Virus record (IMG/VR): IMGVR_UViG_3300045051_000279
Span: 1-24,939 of that record
Reading direction: 5' to 3' (one strand)
Source: a virus
DNA: 24,939 nucleotides
In this document: positions 14,566-20,844 of the stretch, piece by piece
How the letters are laid out: each line of letters begins with the position of its first letter
Numbering within the stretch: position 1 is the first letter of the stretch
Made by a program: the position numbers and the translations under genes
Notes under the pieces: model-generated
What the model saw: the letters and a program-made list of their open reading frames with translations, nothing else
Told to the model about the DNA's origin: nothing
Database searches by the model: none

Positions 14566-14597
14566 AAAAAAACCGGCATTGCTGCCGGCTTTTTTTA
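14566..14597 (-). terminator. Intrinsic terminator after the major capsid gene
   Basis: CCGGCA (14573-14578) pairs with TGCCGG (14583-14588) around a 4-base TTGC loop, flanked by seven A and seven T, so it can act in both directions. On the minus strand it follows the capsid stop by about 15 bases. It is the clearest terminator in the window and separates the capsid unit from the sugar cassette. Confidence 0.9.
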
Positions 14598-14612
14598 TAT
14601 CAGCTTTTAAGA

Positions 14613-15515
14613 CTAGCTCAAAAGTGCAACTCCAAGATCATCTCGCATGATCGCTACACCAAACAAAGTGTCAAGCGTAATCTGATCAGCAAGGTTGGCT
14701 GCATCGTATGAGTAAATCACACGGATAACAATGCCGTTTTGCTCAACAAATCCAACTTTCACTCCCGGTGCCATTGGTTTTGCCAATGGGCGAGTAGCAA
14801 GCACCATTGCATTTCTTTGGAAAGCAAGGTTGTAAGTGGTTGCTGGGGATCCTTCCTCAACTGGGAAGATACTTTCCATAGTTCGGAAACCATAGATTTT
14901 TCCAAGCTCACCATCCTGTACAACTGCGCTTGATCCATACTTTTCAGTAGAAACAAACACATTTTCCTCAATGATGTTGTTTACATTCTCCGGGGTGATG
15001 TATAGGTAACGATCAGCCCTTGGCGCTCTACGCGTTGTCAAATCTGCGCGCGCTTGTTTAACTAAATCACCTGTTACGGCTGTGCCACGGCTTCCCAAAG
15101 TGTGGGTAAAGTCGCTTGCCAATTCTGCCAATGCTGCCTCAATCTGTTCTGAAAGGGCAATCATACCATCAGCAATATAACCTTCTTGGATCACCGTTTC
15201 ACCGGTTGCAAGGGTCTTAACAATATCTTCAACTGCAAAGGTAACCTCCCAATGATTATCCAGTACCACATCAACTTTCGTTGCTGTTGGGTTCTGAACG
15301 GTTACTTTTGTGCCACTCACTTTTCGGTTAGCTGTCAAAGCTCCACGAACTGGCACATGGATTGTATCACCTTCTTTTTGGGAAGTGTACTCAAAATCTC
15401 TTGCAACATTTTTTGCAAGGTGCAATTCAGCTTCCAAAGCACCAAGGGCTTTGTTAGCTACTACTTCCGGTATGAACTCCGCACCTTGGGTCATACCAAT
15501 TACTGGTTCCGGCAT
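14613..15515 (-). CDS. Major capsid protein (P22 gp5-like, HK97 fold)
   Basis: A 300-residue shell protein starting MPEPVIGMTQGAEFIPEVVANKAL. The pattern FIPEV..KALGALEAEL, then VARDFEYTSQKEGDTIHVPVRG, is typical of the P22-coat-type HK97-fold capsid family. Further family-like segments are ADRYLYITPENVNNIIEEN (about residues 171-189) and FRTMESIFPVEE. Immediately downstream of the scaffold and followed by a strong terminator, it is probably made in large amounts. Codon use looks smoother than neighbours. No added decoration (Ig-like) domain is visible. Confidence 0.9.
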   Translation of the reverse strand: MPEPVIGMTQGAEFIPEVVANKALGALEAELHLAKNVARDFEYTSQKEGDTIHVPVRGALTANRKVSGTKVTVQNPTATKVDVVLDNHWEVTFAVEDIVKTLATGETVIQEGYIADGMIALSEQIEAALAELASDFTHTLGSRGTAVTGDLVKQARADLTTRRAPRADRYLYITPENVNNIIEENVFVSTEKYGSSAVVQDGELGKIYGFRTMESIFPVEEGSPATTYNLAFQRNAMVLATRPLAKPMAPGVKVGFVEQNGIVIRVIYSYDAANLADQITLDTLFGVAIMRDDLGVALLS

Positions 15516-15557
15516 AGGATTAAATTTAATAAGATATTAAAAGGTTTTATATTCGTT

Positions 15558-16271
15558 TTACTTTCTTTGCCCGTCAATATCATCAATAATTTTCCCTTCC
15601 TTGTAAGCTTGCAAAATTTCAGCCTCATTAGCCTTGTAAAACTCATGGTTCTGTAATTCCGATCGCTTAAAGGTTCTTGTCGCGGGGTTGCCACCTGTTG
15701 GCGCTCCGCCGGTAGGGTTACCGATTGTTGACGGTGTGGGTGTTGCTCCAAAAAGGTATGTTTTTTCAGCCTTCAAACTTTCCAACACGGCTGTTACTGT
15801 TTCCGGCTTAACGCTTCCATCCTCTGAAAGCTCCACCTTGGAAATGTCCACCAATTTTGAAACGGCATCAAGATCAATTGCCCCAAGCTTGGTTGCTTCC
15901 ACAAACAAGGCATTGTTTTTAACTGACAATTCAAATTTCTGCTTATAACTCAAAGCTTCTTCTTCTTTGGCTTTGGCTATTGTTTCAAACTCACCTTTTT
16001 TGCGCAAATCATCTTCCTTGGCTTTCGCCTCATCAGCTTCACGCTGTTTTTTTTCTTCGGAAGCAATACGCGCTTTTTCTGCAACAACATCGTAACTATC
16101 CTTGCGGATATACTGCACACCATCTTTTTCAATGATGCTTTCAGTTGGTTGCGGTGTTGGTGTTGGGGTACCTGGCGTTGGTGCCGGCGGATTTTGTGGA
16201 TCCGGTGTTGGCGTTGGCGCTGGTGTTCCGGGTGTTGGATTTGGTGTTGGTGTTGGGGTTGGCTCTGGCAT
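15558..16271 (-). CDS. Scaffolding protein with Pro/Thr-rich N-terminus
   Basis: A 237-residue protein from ATG 16271, the start giving MPEPTPTP; a longer frame to 16328 has only an unlikely peptide. Residues about 3-43 are repetitive Pro/Thr/Ala/Asn. The middle (KARIASEEKKQREADEAKAKEDDLRKKGEFETIAKAKEEE) is a charged coiled coil. The C-terminal third (TRTFKRSELQNHEFYKANEAEILQAYKEGK) ends IIDDIDGQRK. Acidic helical proteins directly upstream of the capsid gene are the usual internal scaffolds for procapsid assembly. It shares the MPEP start with the capsid protein. A separate protease gene is not seen, so removal would be without cleavage or by another factor. Confidence 0.82.
   Translation of the reverse strand: MPEPTPTPTPNPTPGTPAPTPTPDPQNPPAPTPGTPTPTPQPTESIIEKDGVQYIRKDSYDVVAEKARIASEEKKQREADEAKAKEDDLRKKGEFETIAKAKEEEALSYKQKFELSVKNNALFVEATKLGAIDLDAVSKLVDISKVELSEDGSVKPETVTAVLESLKAEKTYLFGATPTPSTIGNPTGGAPTGGNPATRTFKRSELQNHEFYKANEAEILQAYKEGKIIDDIDGQRK
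16140..16268. repeat. Low-complexity Pro/Thr coding repeat
   Basis: The plus strand shows repeated GTTGGTGTTGG-like units, coding on the minus strand for tandem P-T-P, P-N-P and P-G-T-P residues in the scaffold N-terminus. Slippage-prone; copy number may vary between relatives. Confidence 0.75.
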
Positions 16272-16295
16272 ACATTTTTTGTTTAAGTTTGTTAT

Positions 16296-16314
16296 CGGAT
16301 CGTGTCGTGATCCG
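16296..16314. promoter_or_regulatory. 19-bp dyad between promoter and scaffold start
   Basis: CGGATC (16296-16301) is the inverse of GATCCG (16309-16314) around a 7-base centre. It lies between the TATAAT at 16328-16333 and the scaffold ATG at 16271, so it may be an operator or a 5' leader hairpin. Nothing else of this form was seen nearby. Confidence 0.45.
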
Positions 16315-16327
16315 TACCGTTGCCGCA

Positions 16328-16355
16328 ATTATAACACACCTTGAATTTCGTGCAA
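16328..16355 (-). promoter_or_regulatory. Promoter-like sequence for scaffold and capsid genes
   Basis: A perfect TATAAT on the minus strand (16328-16333) has TTGCAC (16350-16355) 16 bases upstream, a 3/6 match to the -35 box. A perfect TTGACA also lies at 16372-16377, but it is 38 bases away and too far for this -10. The site is between the zinc-ribbon gene and the scaffold, so it would give the scaffold-capsid unit an extra promoter, ending at the terminator near 14.58 kb. Confidence 0.5.
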
Positions 16356-16380
16356 ATAAAAATTGGGGGATTGTCAAGCA

Positions 16381-16614
16381 TCAAGCAAAAACCTTCTTGC
16401 CTGTTTGGCTCTCATACCTCGTAACTTCACAACGCCGGAAGGAATTTACCACCTGCTTTTTTTCCGCAATTTGCGATCGCCTAAAATCATCAATGCCGGA
16501 AAATTTACCGCTTCGGTTTCTCCCCCGCTTTGGTTTTTTTATGCTGCACGCCGGACAACGCCCCACCGTTTCGTTGTTGAATTTCGTGCCGCAATTTTTG
16601 CAATCCTCGATCAT
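16381..16614 (-). CDS. Zinc-ribbon protein, hypothetical
   Basis: A 77-residue protein from ATG 16614, starting MIEDCKNCGTKFNNETVGRCPACSIKKPKRGRNR. The CKNC and CPAC pairs form a classic four-Cys zinc ribbon (Cys 5, 8, 20, 23 of this start). A basic, Arg-rich middle follows. An in-frame TTG further upstream at 16674 would add a Lys-rich segment but is less likely. It may bind nucleic acid. It is the last gene before the scaffold promoter and follows the long non-coding stretch. Function unknown. Confidence 0.65.
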   Translation of the reverse strand: MIEDCKNCGTKFNNETVGRCPACSIKKPKRGRNRSGKFSGIDDFRRSQIAEKKQVVNSFRRCEVTRYESQTGKKVFA

Positions 16615-16925
16615 TTTATTTTTAATTTTGAAAATTATTTTTTCATTTTTCTTTTCCAAAAATTTTTCCAACAAAATATTTTTCTTAACTCTCTCCCCTA
16701 CTCCCCTGTATAGTCGATTTTTTAATTTTTTTTAAAAATTTTTAAGAAGTGGTATGCACATGGTAGGGTAGGGGAGTGCGTTAGCGGCTCAAACAAGCCT
16801 TTTTTTGCTTTTGTATTTTTTCATCAAAAAAACCGGTGGGGGAGTGGTGAAGGGGTTTTTATGGTCGGGAAAGGGGGCGTGCATAGCTTTTGGCTATACA
16901 TTTTTTAGCCCCCAATCCCGGTAAA
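16615..16925. other. 311-bp non-coding region with homopurine/homopyrimidine tracts
   Basis: No ORF of more than about 25 codons is convincing on either strand. It holds a strong stem-loop next to the right edge (described separately), an inverted pair CTCCCCTAC (16693-16701) and GTAGGGGAG (16768-16776), a tandem GGGGAG on the minus strand, and long A/T runs that include an AAAAATTTTT-type palindrome. The compositional contrast with the flanking genes is strong. Roles as a regulatory RNA, packaging-related site or remnant of a lost gene are all possible. Confidence 0.6.
16866..16920. other. Strong nested stem-loop 5 bases after the 55-aa gene
   Basis: The structure nests CGGG/CCCG (16866-16869 with 16917-16920), a 3x3 internal loop, GGGGGC/GCCCCC (16873-16878 with 16908-16913), and ATAGC/GCTAT (16883-16887 with 16893-16897). 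The arms are too GC-rich and too well ordered for chance. There is no T-tract on either side, so it is not a standard intrinsic terminator. It might protect the 3' end of an mRNA or mark a protein-binding site. Confidence 0.65.
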
Positions 16926-17093
16926 TCACTTCCCTGTTTTGCAAATATTTGCGGGTGCATCGCTTAGCGGTAGCAATTGGAAACATTCCCCTTTTGCTCC
17001 CGGGCATTGTGCGCAAACCCACATGTTCATCATCCTGTCGCCAACCGGTTTAAGACTTCTTGCAATCCAACGCGGGGTTTTTTTCGTTTCCAT
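16926..17093 (-). CDS. Small cysteine protein B (55 aa)
   Basis: ATG 17093 to TGA 16926-16928 gives 55 residues starting METKKTPRWIARSLKPVGD. It contains VCAQCPGAKGECFQLLPL with CxxC and another Cys eight residues later, and a last Cys near the C-terminus (NICKTGK), so a zinc site is likely. A clear Shine-Dalgarno motif (AAAGGAG, eight bases before ATG) supports it as a real gene. It starts three bases after the stop of the preceding small gene, so the two are probably translated together. Function unknown. Confidence 0.72.
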   Translation of the reverse strand: METKKTPRWIARSLKPVGDRMMNMWVCAQCPGAKGECFQLLPLSDAPANICKTGK

Positions 17094-17096
17094 TTT

Positions 17097-17261
17097 TCAC
17101 GCTCCTTTGCATCTGATAATTGGAATTGGCACGATCGAAATGCCGGGTTCCCATGGGCAATAATTTTTACCGCATGGGCAAATTTCAGCAACGCCTTTTT
17201 GGATGCAACCGGCACTACAATTATTTTTGCAAAGTCGGTTGTTGCAAACTGTGATCATCAT
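17097..17261 (-). CDS. Small cysteine-rich protein A (54 aa)
   Basis: ATG 17261 to TGA 17097-17099 encodes 54 residues starting MMITVCNNRLCKNNCSAGC. Cysteines are at positions 6, 11, 15, 19, 28, 30, 35 and 50, and the core CPCGKNYCPW suggests a zinc knuckle. A very good Shine-Dalgarno motif (GGGAGGTG) precedes it by four bases. It overlaps nothing and lies downstream of the 102-aa gene. Its function is unknown; an N-terminal ATG-ATG pair makes the exact start ambiguous by one codon. Confidence 0.75.
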   Translation of the reverse strand: MMITVCNNRLCKNNCSAGCIQKGVAEICPCGKNYCPWEPGISIVPIPIIRCKGA

Positions 17262-17302
17262 TTTTCACCTCCCATGAAAAGTACAAAAGTTATTGAAGTG
17301 TT

Positions 17303-17608
17303 TTATAAATACTTTGCCATTCGGCGCATCGCTTCTTGCAAGTCCGGGCGGTCTTTCATTTTTTTGGCAAACGCCAAAATCTTTTGCGGATCTTCACTTT
17401 CCAACACATCCATTGCGCCGGTTATATTTTCAATCCCTATTGCTTCTTTAAGTTTGTTGTATTCATCCAAAGCATCATTAAAAGTTTCCGGCTTTCCGGG
17501 TATCGGTTCATCAACCCAATCGGGCAATTCAAATTTTTGCTTCAAAAACCCTTCGGCTCCAAGCTCATCAATTCCCGGTTTTTGATCCATAATAATTTGC
17601 TTTGTCAT
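17303..17608 (-). CDS. Hypothetical head-region protein
   Basis: A 101-residue protein from ATG 17608 (MTKQIIMDQKPGIDE), seven bases after the MuF stop; a longer frame upstream would overlap MuF. The middle reads FELPDWVDEPIPGKPETFNDALDEYNKLKEAIG and the end is helical (PQKILAFAKKMKDRPDLQEAMRRMAKYL). It is mostly acidic and helical, with no cysteine and no membrane segment. Placement between MuF and the capsid unit suits a minor head or scaffold-related protein. Not recognised. Confidence 0.55.
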   Translation of the reverse strand: MTKQIIMDQKPGIDELGAEGFLKQKFELPDWVDEPIPGKPETFNDALDEYNKLKEAIGIENITGAMDVLESEDPQKILAFAKKMKDRPDLQEAMRRMAKYL

Positions 17609-17615
17609 ATTGTTT

Positions 17616-19337
17616 TTAAATCTTGTTATATGTCCAACCCAAAGCGCCGGCGGTCTGCTCAACCACTCGGTGGATTATTTCGGTGTTCACATTGATTATG
17701 GTTTTATCCGCCTTCATTGCCATAACATCTTTTTGGATGCTGTCGGCTGCCACTTGGTACATTTTCTTTATTTCCTTGGCGCTAGCGTTCCAACCACCTG
17801 CCGGGCGGATCAATTCATATCCCCCGCCATCCCCTACGGCTCGGATACTGGCAACATTAAGCTTATTTGCCAAAAGCATATCTTCAAGTGAAAAGGATGT
17901 GCCGTTAGGGTGGTTATGGGTAATAACGGCATCCTTGGCTTTACCCCAAACATTCTTTGGTATTCCCACGCTGTGATCATTTCCTACGGCGGAAAAAAGC
18001 ACGCTTCCAGTCTTGGGCTGCATAATCGCCAATTTCTCAATCTTTGCTTTCCCGGCGTTCAAATAAACCTTTTCAATATCCGTAATCCTCGCCTTGAAAG
18101 GATCAGCCGGCACACCCAAAGACTTTGCCAAAGTGCCAAGATCGGCATGTAATTCTTCAAGTGTCTTATACTGCTTGCCATCAAGGGCGCTGTGCATCTT
18201 TGCCAATATGCCATTATCCTTCAATTCCGGGTAACGCATTTCAATTTTACGCCCCATATCGTCAATAATGTGGGTGGTCATTTTGTTTGGCAAAACTTGG
18301 CTGCCATCAAGTTTAACATTCGGCAAAAACTGATATTGGGTTTTCATTCCGATCGTGGAATTGAAAAGTTCCCGCTTCATGTAGCTATCTTTGGTGTAAT
18401 CAAAAAGCCCTGCTTCCTTTTTGGAAATAATGGCGGCTTGGTCTTTATAAAAATTGTTTGCCCGCATCTCATCCATGGAAACATACTTTTGTTGCTCGGT
18501 ATCCCAAACCTGCGATTTTTCCACAAAGTCATTGTGGTATGGGGAATAAGTGTGCCGGCAATTTGGATGGAATAATCCCGCCCCTTCCGCTTGTTTCAAA
18601 GTGGGGAAGCCGGGCGTTGCCCCGCCCAAACTTAAAACCTCGCTTTGCCATGGGGCGCAATAGTCGCAAGAAGTGTAATGGCTACTAACCATCACCAAAT
18701 CATACCCACCACCCGCCATGCGGTTTATTACTCCGCTGTTATGCGCTCGGGTTAATGATGTTCGGGCAAGCATATCGCCATAACGGCGCAAATCCCAAGT
18801 TTTCCCGCCTTTATCCACTAATGCGGAAATGCCGGATTTTTTCAGTTCATCAGCAATGGCTTTGCGTACCGCATCCCTTGTTTCGCCGGTAATCTGTCCG
18901 GCTGCAATCTTGTTAAAAATGCCTTCCCGCGCTGCATTGTTGATTATGCCAATGGCATTTTTATATACCCCTGCCATACCGCTTGCAATGGTCGTGTAAG
19001 TTTCTTGGCTCAACGCCTCAATGGCTTCACGGTGGAAATGGGCAAAGTCGTTATTGATATTTAAAACACCGCCCCGGTCGTTTATGCCTTTGACGGTTTC
19101 AAACATTCCTTTTTCATAAAAGCCGGGAATATTTAATTTAACCCATGCTTGCGTGTCCGCATCGGCTTGATCCAAAATTTCCTTTATTTGGTTAAGGGTC
19201 TGCTTTCTTCGGAAGGCATCCGTTGGGCTTGCTTTTTCAAGGGTATCGTAAACATCAGCGTAAGTCTTGGAAATGATCTTGTTGAAAAGCGAAACGCTGC
19301 CATCGGAAGGCACAACCCCTTGCGGGTTCTTAGGCAT
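17616..19337 (-). CDS. MuF-type minor head protein fused to JAB/MPN metalloprotease-like domain
   Basis: A 573-residue protein. Residues ~100-265 match the MuF / SPP1 gp7 / Phage_min_cap2 pattern: RTSLTRAHNSG, SSHYTSCDYCAPWQSEVLSLGG, FHPNCRHTYSPY, with Cys224, Cys227, His257, Cys260 and His262 as a likely zinc site. Residues ~425-510 carry a JAMM-type site: Glu434 (KIEKLAIM), then THNHPNGTSFSLEDM with His474, His476 and Asp486. MuF proteins enter the procapsid with the portal and may be ejected with DNA. Fusion with toxins or peptidases at the C-terminus is known for the family, and here the added part looks like an intact isopeptidase-like domain. Starts directly after the portal gene. Confidence 0.85.
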   Translation of the reverse strand: MPKNPQGVVPSDGSVSLFNKIISKTYADVYDTLEKASPTDAFRRKQTLNQIKEILDQADADTQAWVKLNIPGFYEKGMFETVKGINDRGGVLNINNDFAHFHREAIEALSQETYTTIASGMAGVYKNAIGIINNAAREGIFNKIAAGQITGETRDAVRKAIADELKKSGISALVDKGGKTWDLRRYGDMLARTSLTRAHNSGVINRMAGGGYDLVMVSSHYTSCDYCAPWQSEVLSLGGATPGFPTLKQAEGAGLFHPNCRHTYSPYHNDFVEKSQVWDTEQQKYVSMDEMRANNFYKDQAAIISKKEAGLFDYTKDSYMKRELFNSTIGMKTQYQFLPNVKLDGSQVLPNKMTTHIIDDMGRKIEMRYPELKDNGILAKMHSALDGKQYKTLEELHADLGTLAKSLGVPADPFKARITDIEKVYLNAGKAKIEKLAIMQPKTGSVLFSAVGNDHSVGIPKNVWGKAKDAVITHNHPNGTSFSLEDMLLANKLNVASIRAVGDGGGYELIRPAGGWNASAKEIKKMYQVAADSIQKDVMAMKADKTIINVNTEIIHRVVEQTAGALGWTYNKI

Positions 19338-19339
19338 AA

Positions 19340-20809
19340 TTATTTCTTAGGCTTATCCATTGGCGGCATATCCTTTTTTGGTGGCATGTTCGCCGGATCC
19401 TTGGCATTAAAAGGGTTAACCGTGAAAGCCGGCATGTTCGCCTTTTTTTCTTCTTGAATAAGTTTAACTTTCGCTTCGGCTTCCTTTTTGCTTATGCCTT
19501 CGGTGCGCATAATAATATCCACATCGGAAGTAATGCCCATGGATTGTTTCTTTTCTTCAACTTCAAGTGTTTCAAGCGCATCGTTGATAATGCCATCTTG
19601 CCATTCGATCTGCACTTTTCCAACCTCGCCTTTCCAAGCCACTTCACCCGCCATAAAACTGTTTGCCTTGGCAAATTCGCAAGCATTTTTGAAAAGTCTT
19701 TTAAGTCCGCAATCATAATAAAGCTCTTTGCGGTGCTTCTTGGCAATGGTGCGCAAAAGTTTATATTTCAATGCCCTTCCGCTTTCGGCTGCACCGTTTT
19801 TGTCCAAGCCAAAGGCTGCACTTGAAGTTTCGGAAGTCATAAATAGAAATTCAACCAATTTGTCAATTTCCTTAAAGGCGCTATCAAGGTTTGCATCCCA
19901 AACAATGTATTCCGGTTTTTGTCCGCTTCCGCCATCGGTTGGCACTTCAATCACACCAAAGCTTTTGCGGTTCACATTGCCTTCTTCATCAAGCACGCCT
20001 TCCGGTACTGCCAAAATAGGATCGCCGTGTTTGTCCAAAATATTATCAACTTTGGTAACGCGGTTTTCAATGGCGGCAAATAGGGAAGTCAAATCTTTGT
20101 AATCGGATATGCCAAAGAAGCGGGAATTTACCCGGAAGTTTGGAATATGCACCACCAAGAAATCCTTAATATTTGTTGCTTCCGTTGGCTTAATCTCCGG
20201 GTAATAACTTTCAATTGGGGTAATCTCGCCAAGCACATTGCCGGCACCGTCAATCTCGTAAAGGTGATATTTAATGGATCCCTTCAAGTGCTTTTCCATA
20301 AACATTCCTTGGCGCTGTTTTCCACTTGTTGGGTTGGTTCCGCCAAGTCCTACACGCCACGCCAAATTATGCGCTTTCGGTTCACGGCGCACATTGTTTT
20401 CATCGTATTCGGGAAAATAAATACTTGGGTTCAAATCCTCAATGATCACTTGCTTTTCCTCACCACGGATGCGGAAAACGGCATCACCCCGGTAAGAATT
20501 TTCCAAGGCGCTTTCATAAAACTGCGTTTTCAAATTGTTGCTTTCAATCAAGGCATCAATAAATTCATCTTGATCGGGCATGGTAATCTTCGGAAATTCC
20601 TCAAACAACATATCAGCGGAAAGCTTTGAAATCATCCCGCCAAAGTTCGCGGCAACATACCGCAATTTATCAAGTTTTTTTAAATCCTGTCCAAACTCTC
20701 CGCCGGTCGCAACATTGAAAGCCTCGTAATGCTCGCCAAAAAATATCTTTTCGTATATTTCGTAATCGTTTATGCGTTGTAATTCTTTTGGGGGCGGAAA
20801 TTTTAACAT
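19340..20809 (-). CDS. Portal protein (SPP1 gp6-like)
   Basis: A 489-residue dodecameric portal. The family pattern includes YEIYEKIFFGEHYEAF near the start, LRYVAANFGGMISKLSADMLFEE (about residues 49-71), FYESALENSYRGDAVFRIRG, VHIPNFRV, and GISDYKDLTSLFAAIENRVTKVDNILDKHGDPILAVPEG. Clip- and stem-type helices follow (FGLDKNGAAESGRALKYKLLRTIAKK). The C-terminus is Pro/Met/Lys-rich, unlike the core, and looks flexible. It sits after the large terminase and 2 bases before MuF, the usual order for this family. Confidence 0.93.
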   Translation of the reverse strand: MLKFPPPKELQRINDYEIYEKIFFGEHYEAFNVATGGEFGQDLKKLDKLRYVAANFGGMISKLSADMLFEEFPKITMPDQDEFIDALIESNNLKTQFYESALENSYRGDAVFRIRGEEKQVIIEDLNPSIYFPEYDENNVRREPKAHNLAWRVGLGGTNPTSGKQRQGMFMEKHLKGSIKYHLYEIDGAGNVLGEITPIESYYPEIKPTEATNIKDFLVVHIPNFRVNSRFFGISDYKDLTSLFAAIENRVTKVDNILDKHGDPILAVPEGVLDEEGNVNRKSFGVIEVPTDGGSGQKPEYIVWDANLDSAFKEIDKLVEFLFMTSETSSAAFGLDKNGAAESGRALKYKLLRTIAKKHRKELYYDCGLKRLFKNACEFAKANSFMAGEVAWKGEVGKVQIEWQDGIINDALETLEVEEKKQSMGITSDVDIIMRTEGISKKEAEAKVKLIQEEKKANMPAFTVNPFNAKDPANMPPKKDMPPMDKPKK

Positions 20810-20844
20810 AGCATTGAAAGTTTATTAAAGTTAATTTTATTTTA

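Noticed and set aside
16102-16344. Plus-strand Gly/Val-repeat ORF
   Set aside because: It is the antisense reading of the scaffold's Pro/Thr repeat.
16372-16377. Perfect TTGACA upstream of the scaffold promoter
   Set aside because: It is 38 bases from the TATAAT and no -10 box lies at 16-18 bases from it.
16785-16807. Possible plus-strand terminator GGCT..AGCC followed by T7
   Set aside because: The stem is only 4 bp and no plus-strand gene would use it.
16832-16907. 25-codon minus-strand ORF in the non-coding gap
   Set aside because: Too short, no ribosome binding site, Pro-rich and dominated by the stem-loop sequence.
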